Shown piece after piece: positions 12,641-24,900 of a stretch of DNA of 64,000 nt. A program made the translations under genes and the position numbers. Positions within the stretch are counted from its first letter, which is position 1. Each line of letters starts with the position of its first letter. The stretch is from NCBI GenBank assembly GCA_002633005.1, contig NMRA01000090.1, positions 1 to 64,000 on the forward strand, written 5' to 3'. Origin of the DNA: Phoronis australis. Its lineage: Eukaryota; Phoronida; Phoronidae. The notes beneath the pieces are model-generated. The model saw only the letters and a program-made list of their open reading frames with translations, was not told the origin of the DNA and did no database searches.

Positions 12641-15600
12641 GCTTTATAAATTTTTTTTCTGGCATTTGCCAGTAGTTTTAACTTGGTACATTTCAAATAT
12701 TACAAAAAGACTAAAAAGTTTATTTGTGAAAAATCTTGACAAACGGACACTTCCTAAAGGAAAAATTGCTTTAAATATGTTTTATACCGGTTTTTGTTAT
12801 TCTTACAGGGAACGGGTTGATATCTTTTTGTTGTATTTTTAAACATTAAGGACCAAAACGATGGTAGATTTTGATCGCCATCAAAACTTAATTAGTTTAG
12901 TTCAGTGTGAACCCATCCCTGATCTTCCCAGATTACACATACACTAAACATTTCACAGCAAACAAAACTACAGATGTCACTAGTTCAAGTTTAATCTTTA
13001 TTAGATCTCAAATCATAAAATGTATACAAAAGTGCAAATATGGTGGTGGAATCTGTGGACAATTTCGGTTGCACTGACTAACTATTCTAGCTTGATGTCA
13101 GTCATAAAAAATGAAGAGTGAGCACAAGAACAACTGTTTCCTGGCAAAAATCTGGTTAAGAGATTGAAAAAAAGTATTAAAAGTATAATGCATGTGACAT
13201 AGTTAACTGTGATCAGCGTTTGTAAATCCAACGAGTATACCAATACACACGCAATGTTTTTAGCTTATTAGTTCATAGATTTTTAAAAATCGAAAACCAC
13301 ACTTGGTCCTTTTTTCCAGCTGAATACTGCGATGGTGTTCGTTTTTAAAGAAAATTATTAATACATTTTGAAAATTCGCCAATAATGTACAGGCAGAGCT
13401 GATTGCTACGGTTTATGGTGGGGGTAATTACACTTCACTGGGTCTTACTCGCACCGGACAATGCGGTCACCACAACAGTATCCGACTCCGGCGCCGCGCT
13501 CTCTTTAATCCTGGTATAAGCCGCTCAGAAGGACGAGCGGTGAAAATTCCCGGATACCTTTAGAAATTCGTGACTTGCTTGTAAGTCAAACAGCAATGCA
13601 TTTATTGCCATTTGAATTGTGCGTATATTTTTGGGAATTTCATCAATGTCTTTGAGAGTTATTTTAGATAGGCAAAGATCGTTTAAGAGTACTTTACTAT
13701 TTGGGGACAGGATTATACATTTTTGCAACTCCAGGCTCCAAGTAAATTCACTGAAACATCACCGATTTTTACAAGATTAGCTTCTGATTGTAAAAAATCA
13801 TCTCGATTTTCCGCGTAGATACATAAACATGTAAATCGGAATGTAAACGGAATGCCACTTATAAGCAATTTCCGCAGGCATGCTCTTGGGTTTTTGACGG
13901 GTAACCGGGGAAACATGGTAATTCGCACTGAAGTGTATTTTTGCTCATTTCAGATGTACCTATACCGGTTCACGAGATAAACTCGAACTCCAAAAAAAAA
14001 ACAACACTGAATCTTTGTTTATAATCATGAGAGTACTTTAAGTAGGCCTACCCCTGTTAGACATCTACACGGTCATCACAAACCATTGCCACGACAGTCT
14101 TTTCAACATTTGCGAATTCCTTACGAAACCCGCTTAGTAACGTTCTTCAAAAGAAACACTGCTCTTGTGATAACATGGGAAAAGTAACATTATTTTATAA
14201 CTGACCATCGGAAATCCTTTTGTGGAATTCACAAATAATGGCCTTCACCTTCTTCAAAACTACACATTTTCGATGGCAGTCTATTGTGTTTTTCACATTT
14301 TTTGGTTGTTTGGGTTGAATGTCTTGTACTGCTGTGCTGTGCACGAATGTTCTGTTTTTTGATGAATTTGGAATCTCAAATTCTTCTCGTGAATACTTGG
14401 CAGTGCGGGATTTACATGTATAGAGGGACAAAGCGACATTTCTTCCGAACTGCCCCAAAGAGAAAGGGTCCCTTTTGAAATGGGATCAAAGGTCAAGCAT
14501 CATTAAGCTTGGAAAAGAGTGACAATTCGTTCTACCGTCGTGTGGTCACACGACCGTGCAGGAAGTAACCTTCCTCAACATGGAAGCCGGTTGCACGATT
14601 TCACAAAAAGACAGGAAAATAGACTGAGGTAATCGATTCCAACATTGAGCCCTCTCTCCGTGAGCGGCCCCTGAATTTGTCCATAAAAACACAAAAAGGG
14701 TGGCCACATGAATGTCATAAATGGCCCCTTTCAAGGGCTGGCCCCCAGAAAATGAAACGATCTATATCTTTAAAAATCAAGAAATGTGCAACAATTGATG
14801 TTATCTGTCAGGTCATCATTTTTTCTGAAGTGATGTACAATTTCGAGAAAAAATAAAGCGACAGTTGTCTCCGTTACCCCTTGCCAGAGAGGGGCCTACG
14901 GAAAAATATAGTTTTGCATTTTCAAAATTGTCTTATTGAAGTTAAAAATACGGTAAATTAATACACTCGAAAAAAGCTTCGCTTTATAAAGTTTCTCGAT
15001 TTTTTAAAATATATGTATGAATGATTAAGTGCACGTTTTCAAGTGCTGCAAAAATAGAAGCCCTAACAACAATGTCCTGGCCAGGGTCCTCAAAATGTAA
15101 ACCACATACTGATACCGAGTAGTCAAATGTTCTCCTCAATTTTCTCTCTTATCTCTATTTGGCAGTCTTTCTTTTCTGAACTGCCCCGGCAACAAGACTA
15201 TGTGGGTTGCCACGGTTTAATCCTGAAGCCTTCAAATTTTTTTTTTTGGGGGGGGCACGCTTTGCGAAACCTGTCACATATACAGTTTACACGAGAAAGC
15301 AGAACTCAGAGGACAACAATATCTCATGATAATCACCTATTTTTACAGAGATTCATAATCCAAAAAATCCACTTTCATCTTGTACAACGTTTTAATTGTC
15401 ATCCCACGACTTTAAGAATATTAAACTTTTCCAGACTTCAATTATTGCATATTATACCCAAAAGGCTAAAACACCCATTAAGTTATTATTCTAACTGGAT
15501 AAGCTCCTGTAATGCCAACATGTGACAAACCTTCAAAAAGCAGGACATTTAGCAAGTACATTGTTGTCACTATCCTCATCACTACCACCATCATTATCCC

Positions 15601-15645
15601 CAATATCACCCTATACTGGACACAAAAATATAGTTGCCTGGTATA
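12641..15645. other. region with no recognised gene
   Basis: AT-rich DNA downstream of the 3' end of the ZNF830 gene. Short open frames are scattered on both strands, but none has a recognisable family motif or splice context. A poly-T/poly-G run lies at 15238-15256. I see no RNA gene. Confidence 0.5.
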
Positions 15646-15651
15646 TTTATT
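15646..15651 (-). terminator. candidate polyadenylation signal of ZNF830
   Basis: AATAAA on the minus strand, about 170 nt downstream of the ZNF830 stop codon. The spacing is plausible for a short 3' UTR. It was placed by position only. Confidence 0.45.
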
Positions 15652-15819
15652 ACAAAAATAACAACGCCCATTTCACAGTTGTCTGGACAAATGAAGTACA
15701 GACTGAACAAGGATTGAATGCAGAATTCAAAATTCATAGGCTACCAGCAGATTATTAGTGTCCTGGTTAGTAACCAATGTTATTTAAGTCCAATAACCAG
15801 AAATAGGCCCCGCAGATGA

Positions 15820-15976
15820 CTATTTCAAGGATGCTTTTGATCGCCAGTCTAAAAGTTCCTCATACTCTTCTTCATCAGCTTCTGAGTCCGAGTTTATTTC
15901 TATCTCCTCCACTTTCTTAGTTTCCATCAGTGCATCTTTCTTCTTCCCGAGTGCATCAATTTTAGTCCATCGAACA
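15820..15976 (-). CDS. ZNF830: ZNF830 exon 8 (stop codon)
   Basis: 157 nt after the acceptor TATGATAG. The first T completes the Leu codon. The exon encodes a Lys/Glu-rich helix, a DSEADEEEYEE acidic run and the family-typical LLDWRSKASLK end, then TAG at 15820. Confidence 0.92.
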
Positions 15977-18900
15977 CTATCATAGAAAAAGACCATTAGA
16001 AGTAAGACACACTAGCTGAAAGATTAACATTCGACATGCAGCAAGCAAACCCAACTGCCAGACGTCAGTTCTGTGTGTTATGTCAGGTGTCCCAAAAAAG
16101 TGAGCCACTATTTGACAACCAATTTCTCAGTAACCGATGAAAAGATTTCTTTTTCAAATTTCTAATACATGAACCTTGGGATATCATCAACAATGTACAA
16201 AATATCAAAGAGACCTGAGTCCAATTGTGCAAATACTGCCAAATTAAAAACATCAGGTCAAAAAATAAAATATCAAAGAGAAGCTTGCTTATTTCAGTCT
16301 TTTTTTTCAAAGGAAACATGCTTTAGCCAAGGGCTAATATACAGCATGGTCCTCAAAAGGTTCTCATTCACTTCTTCGCACACATTTACAGTAAGACCAA
16401 GCTTAGAGGAATAGGAGACATCTGTGTGCAATGCTCGAATGTCAGCCAGTGAAGCCAGGATTTGAATCCAAAGTGTCCCATGCGGGACTCCGAAGCTCTA
16501 ACCACTGAGCCACACTGTCTGCTCAGTCTCAGGTCAATGTGGACTCCATCTTACTCCACAACTAAACAGAGCCATTTCTTCCAACCAGAAATGCTTTTCC
16601 ATATTTCTTCCATCGACATTTCCTCTCATGACATAATTATCCTGTCTTTTAACTCCTGCTCATCAATTTGCCTCTCATTCCCTTCAGAAAGTCCCAAATG
16701 GCATAGTTCATTAGATTGCAGTCAGGACTGAGCGGAGGCAACTGGTCCTTTTTGATGAAATTTGATGAGGCTTCCTCCAGATGAGCCTGGGTTATCTTGC
16801 TCGTGCGTGAAGGAGACCTATCTTGCTGAAACATGTAATGGTTTCCAGGGTAAAGTCGCCTGCAATCCGGTACAAGATTTTCATCCAATAACTGCATGTT
16901 TACTGTGGCTCTATCAGTGTAACAGAAATGAATATTTGTTTTTTCCTTCCCAAGATACTCCAGCAGAAACCATTATTTACTTCTTTGGCAATTTGGATGT
17001 CACATGATAGAGTCGAGAAGGCTTAACTTCTTGTTTTTTTCCCATAAACATGTCTTTTTGTGGTTTTTAGCAATTTCTGTCGTAAACTTTTTTTCATCAA
17101 TGAAAATCATTCATTTAACATCAAGTTTTTCTGTTCCTTCTAACACTTTGATCGCTCGATGATACCCACATTCTTTTGAAGGTTTTTTTCGCTATTCTTA
17201 GCACACTTTGGTTCTTGATCACTTGCAAATCGCAGGCGACTTCTCTCAGAGATTTGAGATTCCCCAGCTTGTCCTCCTGGGATTGAATCGGTCCTTCAGC
17301 ACAATACTCATTGTCTTTGGAACACCCACATTGCAGTCTTGGATCTCTCTGCCACTTTTATGCGCAACAGACCCTGTACTGCGTATTTTAGCAACAAGAC
17401 TATTTAGTCACACGACTCCACCCTTTTCCTGGGAACTCCCTTACAATACTTCTAACTGCTTGAAACAGGTTTCAATTGTAAATCGATCACTTTCATACAA
17501 AAGCATCCTTACAAACCAGAATATTGGACAGAACTGATTTGGATACTGATCTGACAATAAAAAACAGTAGATGTGAGACCCAGGCAGGAATGTTTTTGAC
17601 TGACAGATGCTAGCACAGAACGAAAACGATTAAATGAGAATGTCACCCTATTTAATTAGTCTTGTTTAGCCTCTTAATAGGTCTATATCCACATCGTCTT
17701 GCATACGGTACACCTTACCTTGCTGATAGGTGTCACGTTAACCTATGAGGAAGGTGAGACATGACTCAGCAGTGGTTCATCTGCAGAGTGAATGCTGCTA
17801 TGTTGTGGTGCATCGTCCCCACTTGTGCAAACAATGAAGCAGTGAGGAAAGCGGGAGTATCAATCCTAAGAGCCCAAAATTCTTAGGAAGTGGCTTGCGG
17901 CAGTGAAGAATGAAAAGTACGTTGTTAATAGCAAGTATGAGGCCGTGAAACATCTCCGTATTTGTGACCGGCATTTCGTAGCCAGTGATTTCTCTGAGGA
18001 ATGCCGGCTTACCAAAAACTATCCATACATTCTGTCGCCTGTGCATGTTCACGGCGCCTCTCTAGTATTTCTCGATCAGTGTATTCCGGTTCGAACTGAT
18101 AGTCTGTGAAACCGAACGATCCACCTGTGAAGTCTTCGTCGGATGAGCTCTTGCCTAAGTCAAAATTGCGAGTTTATTATTCTGCGTTCTGTTTTATCTT
18201 ACCCTAACCAATGCTTACATAAAACTGAAACAAAGTCCGTCTCATTAGATACAATTTGTAACGCCTTTGGAGTATTCGTGAGTGCAAATATTTTGAGAAG
18301 CCAGCAATGAATATATGACTGGGTTACCAGCTTTAGATGCAATAACTGACTGGGCACTGAGGCCATGTGAGCCCATGCTAACTCAGTGTTTGCTTACAGA
18401 AAGCTGTTGTGAAACAATAACTCGATTTTATATGCTATGTTCACATGTTAGGTAATCTTTACTTAGACATACAAGTACACTATTCAAATCATTGTTACTC
18501 TACAACCTTTGCCCTGACGGTCTGTAGAAGGGCAACCAGACTTCACGGCCCCCGATGAGTAAGTAGATTTGCAATTTCGTGACTAATTCACCAACATAAT
18601 TACGTGCACATTACTTGTTTGGCTCACTAGTATAGCCTTTTTGTGACTGGAGGTTTAGTTTCCAACTTAAACTGGTTTATTTGTGATGACCAGTTCCGGC
18701 GGCCGTGACTGGCCTAATCCGGTACTGAGCCACTGGCTGGAATAACAAGCATTTTGTGTGTTTAGAACTGAAAGAAATCGCAAGTCTATAAGTACAACAT
18801 ACAGCTATGTTCTCTTGTCTGTATTTCATGGAAGAATGATTCGAATCTATCACCAAACAGAACCAAATTCCCGCGATCGACCATGGTAAATTGGCCTAAA

Positions 18901-21900
18901 GAACTCTGTAGACTATGTTACGTTCAAATACCTATAAATCCGTAAAGTGAAATAAAACAGCATGTTGTTCAAGAACTCAATGCATTTGTAAGGGTTTTAC
19001 ATCGAATTTTGATAATTTATTGGCGTAAAACGATAAATTCAAGCGATAAGTTGACACCAGTGAGCGTGTTGTGAACGGCCGAACAGATTGCATTCGAACC
19101 TATGACGTCATTGGTTAATTTCACCACCTCCGTCTGCCTTAAGGTGTCAGGTAAAACAACTGAACTTGCTGTTATCGAGTGGAACTACTAGATCTAAATT
19201 GATACAAAATAGGTTGTTATTTGGGTGGCATTTTCCTTTAACGTCACAGTGATATTGCACTTTTTACCCTGCTGTTTTGAATTTCGCAGTACTTCCATAA
19301 CTCTTTATACTTCCCTGAAATACTTAGTAGACTTGGTGATGGTACCCTGACGATACATTGTTAGAAATTTCAACGAATTCAGTTGGTTACTTGCTGAGAA
19401 AATACTTAGTATCAAAAAGTGGCTCACTTTTTGGGACACCTGATATATGCAAATGTAGATGTGATCTTCACAGTCTTCATTTTGAAGAGTGACCAAGATC
19501 CAGTCTGTGATAATTTTGACACTCCACGAAAAATTCATCAGTCTTGCTTTCTGACAAGAAATTCTTGGATTTAAAGGCCCATGCAGCATCATCTTTGAAA
19601 ACCATTGTTTGGGGTGGTACCCCATGAACGCCACATCATACTTACAGCTGCTCATCAATTTCTTCAATTCTCCTCTCTTCAGTGTTCACTTCATCTTCGT
19701 CAGCTATAATTTGCTCAGACACCTGTCCATAAAACAGAAAAAATGATAAACATTTCTAAGAAGACTTTTATATCTCAAATCCATTGTAAGTTTTAGGGAA
19801 ATATACAAAGAGGTGATACCGTAATTAATACAGACAATACTGTTTAAACAACAGCCACACGGAGCAGTGGTACGTGCCCATTATCACATACAACTGAGAT
19901 ACAAAGCATGTTCATTATTTTAAACATTCCCACTAAGCGGAGCAATGCTAGTAAACTTAAAATAGCCTCTAGGGGGTGAAAGGATGTCATTAGGAACACA
20001 CCCATCACGTTAGTTGTGTCTGTACGTACTCATCATTGGTGTCTAATGATGTACAGAAAACCATGCTTAAGTCAGATCCAATAAGATCAAGAGAAATTTT
20101 ATATTTCTCTAAAAACCAGTGTAACAGTGATGGAAAGACTTTGTCTGATGTCATTTGAACTTCCGCATACACACAATATGAAACACTTTCATGAAAGTTA
20201 CAGCACGTACTTGACACTTGTCATCCCAAATTCATAAAGATGCAGCCAGTACCTGATACCTGTCATCCCCAATTCATAACGTTAAGCTAACACGTGAGCA
20301 ACTCACAGAAGCAACTGTCACGTTTCCTTGTCAGTTTCATGAGGGTTTTCGTCATGGAGGTTGACAATAAGTTGAAATTTCTGACTAAGAAACGATTGTT
20401 TTGTCTTCGATCAGTGAAGATTCCTACGAATTGAGATGTGGGGTGTTTATAAACTTGCAAAATTACAAAAAATCATAATCCTGTATAGCACCCGGAGGAG
20501 ATTTCCCCGCAATATACTGTAGGCCGAACTAAAATGATTTTTGCAAAAGAACAGCATGTGCACGATGGAAAGTGCAATCTCGCGTAGGTTACAGTTCAAC
20601 AGTCCATCTGGGCCATATCCAGGGCATCGCGACTATCAGCCAAGACTCCTCGTGCGATCTGTCGGTAAATTATTACAAGAGCAACGCAGAGTGTTAAAAT
20701 GTACCCACGAATGTACCGCAAATGGTGCGCTTCCAGGGATGTTTATTTGTATCGTAAAAATGACCACTAGATGGCACAAAATATGTCGAATCCATCCGAA
20801 AACTGGAACATGTCATTGTTTCTTTAATAGTATAAGAAAGCCATTTACCAAATTTTATAAACATCTTTCAAGGAACTTCAGAAAAACAAAAGAAAACTGA
20901 AAAAACTAAATTGCCACTAGGGGACACAGCATTTGTCGGATAACTTTGAGTGTCATCATTGTCCGTTGATAACTTCATATAAATACATTTGGTAAATTTA
21001 TTTAAGATCCTGCAGTGGGTTTAGGAGATACAGCTATGAGCGTAAAACAAAACAAAACTGCCAATAGGGAGGTGCCACAGTAGTTGAAGTTGTCAGAAAA
21101 TCATCATCGTCTTCTTAACACTAAGAACAAATGTCAATTTTCATCATCATCTTTAAAGTGGTTTGGTTGATAGAGGGGCGGATGCCAAAAACAGACTAGA
21201 AAACGGTAAAAATGGCCACTAGATGGCGCAAAATACATCACATCCATCTGAAAATGGAAGCATGTCACCATTTCTCTAATAGAATGCTATACGTTGAAGG
21301 AACTTTAGTGAAACAGAGGAAAATGGAAAAAAATTGGGGGCACACCAGTCCTGTAAACTGATCTGTCCGAAATTTGTCATCGTCCATTGTCAACTTCATA
21401 TGAATACACTTACCCAAATTTCATAAAGATCCTGAAGAGTGTTCAGCAGATACAGCCATGGGCGCAAAAAACAAAACTGCTGCTAGGAGGCGCTACAGTG
21501 GTCAGTCATCCGAAAATCAATGACAGCTGTCCTCATCACAGTAAAAACATACATGCCAATTTCCAAAATCATCCTCAGAGCGATTTGGTTGACAGAGGGA
21601 TGGACGCCAAAAAACTCAAAAACAGTAGAAATGGAAGGATAGCATCACCTCACTAATAGATGCTCATATATCAAGTTTTATGAAAATTCGTCGAGGACCT
21701 TTGAAGATACAGAGGCAAAGTTCGTAAAAACCTCAATCATCCTTAGAGTGGTTTGGTAGATAGAGGGGTGCACGACTAAGAACATACTCGAAAACAGTAA
21801 AAATGGTCACTAGGTGGCACAAATTACGTTGAATCTAACCGAAAACAGGTGGATATCGTCAACTCACTAATAGATGCCTACATTCTAAATTTTATGTTAA

Positions 21901-24900
21901 TACGTGGAAGACCCTTGAAGATATAGAGGTAAGCGTAAAAAAATAAAATTGCCACTAGGGGGCAAACCGGTAGTCACAGCTGCCCAAAAGTTCACTCATG
22001 TCATCCCATTCATGAAAGGAACATTACATGCGTCAAAGGGTCTTGGAAACAGAGCAGCGGACGCTACGCACTGGATGCTCAGACAGGGATGACGGCATAA
22101 TGCATCCACATATAAATATGTGAGGGCATAAAAAGTCATATATGTACATTGCATGTTCGGCGATTTTTTAAGAGAAAAAAAGATATGTGACGGACTCCGA
22201 CTTAAGCGAGGTAAAAAGGGGGGATTATGATCGATTGTTCCGACATAAGAAACTCTACCTACATGTAGGACCTTATCAAGGTAACTGTGAACCTTGTTTT
22301 CCAGGTGGTACTTATGTGCAAATATCTTAAATTCTGTTAGCTCTAATCGCTACAAAGTATATATTTTCTGAATGGAGAATAAATTTCCTAAAAAAATTTC
22401 TATTCGTATTTACTTGTCTTTACTTTTTCACCAGATATACGTTTTTTAGTAAAACAATTTTTTTACTGTGAGCAGAGACTTTAAAAACATTGTTCCTCCA
22501 ATCATATTGGTCTTTTGTCAACACGTTAATAACGGCATTTTCAAGGGAAAAGTGCCTCAGATTTTTTAAATAGGTTTTGATTTTTTAATTATCGACTTTA
22601 TAGAACATTTTGATTCTTGATTTTCAAAGGCTTCATTCCGAAAAACTAGGACACTTTTGATGGATAATCCAGTGAATAAAAGAAATTGTCATGAATGCAC
22701 TTTCAGTGAATAACACTTTGTCTTACGTTTGTCTGTTCCTTCATTTCTTTCTGAAATAACTCCCACTCGTCTTCCATTTTGTCTCGATATTCAATATTTC
22801 TGGCCTGTAAAATCGAAAAGTTGAAACAAATTTCTCTCGTTGCTATCTCATTAGCAACTCGTATGTCAAATTTCAACACAACACGACCTTTGCTTTTCTC
22901 ACTGTTATTGAACGCTCTATAACCATGCAGTGAGTCGAACATAAATCCTGAAAAAAATCTCATGAAATTAAAATTGTTCTGGAGAAAACAATGCTATTCA
23001 TAAAAAACGGAATTTGCTGATAAAAAACAAGTTCCTAAGAAAAGGATTTGCAGTTTATGAAGAAAGAACTGCAATGCAAAGGAGAATTATTGTACAAGTG
23101 AGAAAAAAATGATTCCGTTAATGCAATTATCCTTACAGAAGGAATATTATCTATCATTGTCATAACTTTGAGAGTCAGCATACAGTATAAGCCGAGTCAC
23201 TAAACCAAAATTTGCAAATGAGAACAAGTCCCAAAGAGTGCAACACTAAGAGTAATTTGTTTGCATTTCATTTATCCCTGAGCTTATCGCATGCCGATTT
23301 CACCAGTAACCTGTAGGATTCCTTCACAGTCTGAAAGCTTGATGGAGATCCCTGTCTTCCTTTTTCATACATTACTTGGAAACCAAATGGCACAACATCC
23401 AAATATTGGTGAATATACCAACACAGGTGGATGATGACGATGATTAACTCTTACCGGAATATTTTCTATTTTTTAAAGAATTTCACAATTTTTGTGTTCA
23501 AGCGATGAACTAGACAAAGTCCCTTTGTATTTTTGCATTGTCGAAAGCATATGCTAGCAGCAAGCTTTCACTTTTCACTCTTTAGAATGTAAGTTTCATA
23601 CAATCTTGATAAAGAGGTCATTGTCAACGGTCTCTAAGTTATAAAATGTTTATGAGGCAACGTGCCTAAAGACTGGTCGCGACAGGGATGCATAGTTTGA
23701 AGCACAATGAAATGCAGACCTCAAGTAAAATGCCAGATGTAGACATGAAAAGCAAGGTCAGCTGTCAGCCTCACCTTGGCATCTTGTTTCGGGTCATCGA
23801 AGAAACCTTCAGGCAGCACCTCAGACATATGGGTTGGTTTCACAGTGATTGGATCTTCATCAGCCAGCTTTTCTGGGATGACTCCACTGTCAAAGAAGTC
23901 TATAGAGAACAAAAGTAAAACCACCGATTGGTGCACCACAAACATCAAGGCATTAGCCATGCATGTTGTTAAGACTATAAACTCAAAAGAAAATAAACTT
24001 TTGATTGAGAGCACACAGCATGGTCTCAACTTGATCTTTTTCCAGAGGAGAAGTAATTTCCGAGGCTGGAAAGAACGCAGAGTTGGTTATTTTGAGATTA
24101 TCACCAAAATATACAGATTAGGGTGAAAGAAAACAGGCGAGAACAAAATGTCACAAGGATGCACAAGTACACTTAGACCAACACAGAAATTGACACGTTA
24201 TCCTCCCAAATAAAAAGGGACACAGATTTTAAAACAAAATAATTTCTGAACGAGAAAAGTGAAAAGAACGAGTCACAATCGAGCCAGCCAACATTTCGAG
24301 AAATTTCTTTATACAAAGTACTGCACATGTACAGTGATTTTAGGTGTTCAAGTTTAAGATTATGTCGGACCTAGAAAAATGTTCAACTTTAGCCAAATGC
24401 AAGATTGGATTCTTTTTTATGAAACTTTGGATACTATGCTTCATGCACTGTTCTACAGAACAATGTTGGGAATTGTTTTTAAAAAATTTCCACTTTTGCA
24501 TGAGGGGTTATCGAAAAGGACTTGCATGATTTTCATGCAAAAAATTATGAAATTGCAAGGAACAAAAACGAAATGATCATTTAGAAAACCAGTCGCACAG
24601 AATTTGTTATTGACCCCGTTGTTTTGCTCAGAATGTACCGCCTTTTTTTGCTAAATTTCACAGTTTAAACACCCTAAGGGTTATTTTCAATGGGTACACT
24701 AGAATTATTTACACTCAGTGATAACTATATTGGAATGTGTATATATCCTGTAGTCACATAATATTCTATCCTGTTGTTGTTGATGGTTTAGTGGTTCCTG
24801 TTTTGTAGTCAGTACTGTATTAGTCATATATTCCTAGAACCTATCGACTTCCTGTACATTTCTGCATATATCCTATTATTTGTTGATATCAATACACGTT

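Larger units (their letters stand above)
16083..19443 (-). mobile_element. mariner-like (DD37D type) transposon, interrupted
   Basis: Terminal inverted repeats TCAGGTGTCCCAAAAA(A)GTG...CCAC lie at 16083 and, reversed, at 19443. A TA follows the right end; the left end has TG next to TA. Transposase remnants run on the minus strand from about 17300 to 16650. A 1.6-kb P-like element (17630-19241) sits inside, leaving a mariner unit of about 1.75 kb, and a tRNA-like fragment lies at 16443-16515. The whole nest lies in intron 7 of ZNF830. Confidence 0.85.
20675..22135 (+). mobile_element. Helitron-like tandem-repeat element 1 with CTCF-like boxes
   Basis: The left module begins ACAAGAGCAA and is shared with 25785. 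The core is about eight degenerate monomers of roughly 145-150 bp. Each began with a box like CCACTAGRNGGCRC, then had TCATCCGAAAA and AGATACAG-AA motifs. The right module ends with the hairpin CCACATAT-AA-ATATGTGA at 22106-22123 and then GGGCATAAAAAG. This layout (left arm, central tandem repeats of about 150 bp, right arm with 3' hairpin) is that of Helitron-related HINE/pearl-type elements. Retained boxes: 20764-20777, 20914-20927, 21216-21229, 21480-21493, 21807-21820, 21952-21965. It lies in ZNF830 intron 6. Confidence 0.7.

Noticed and set aside
16443-16515. Functional tRNA gene
   Set aside because: A and B boxes are present but no proper acceptor/anticodon pairing is visible, and it lies inside a transposon. 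The same applies to 54149 and 56191.
17622-19249. 8-bp target duplication for P-like copy 1
   Set aside because: Flanks GAAAACGA and CGTCACAG do not match, and shifting the ends by a few bases does not produce one. Copy 2 is likewise unclear.
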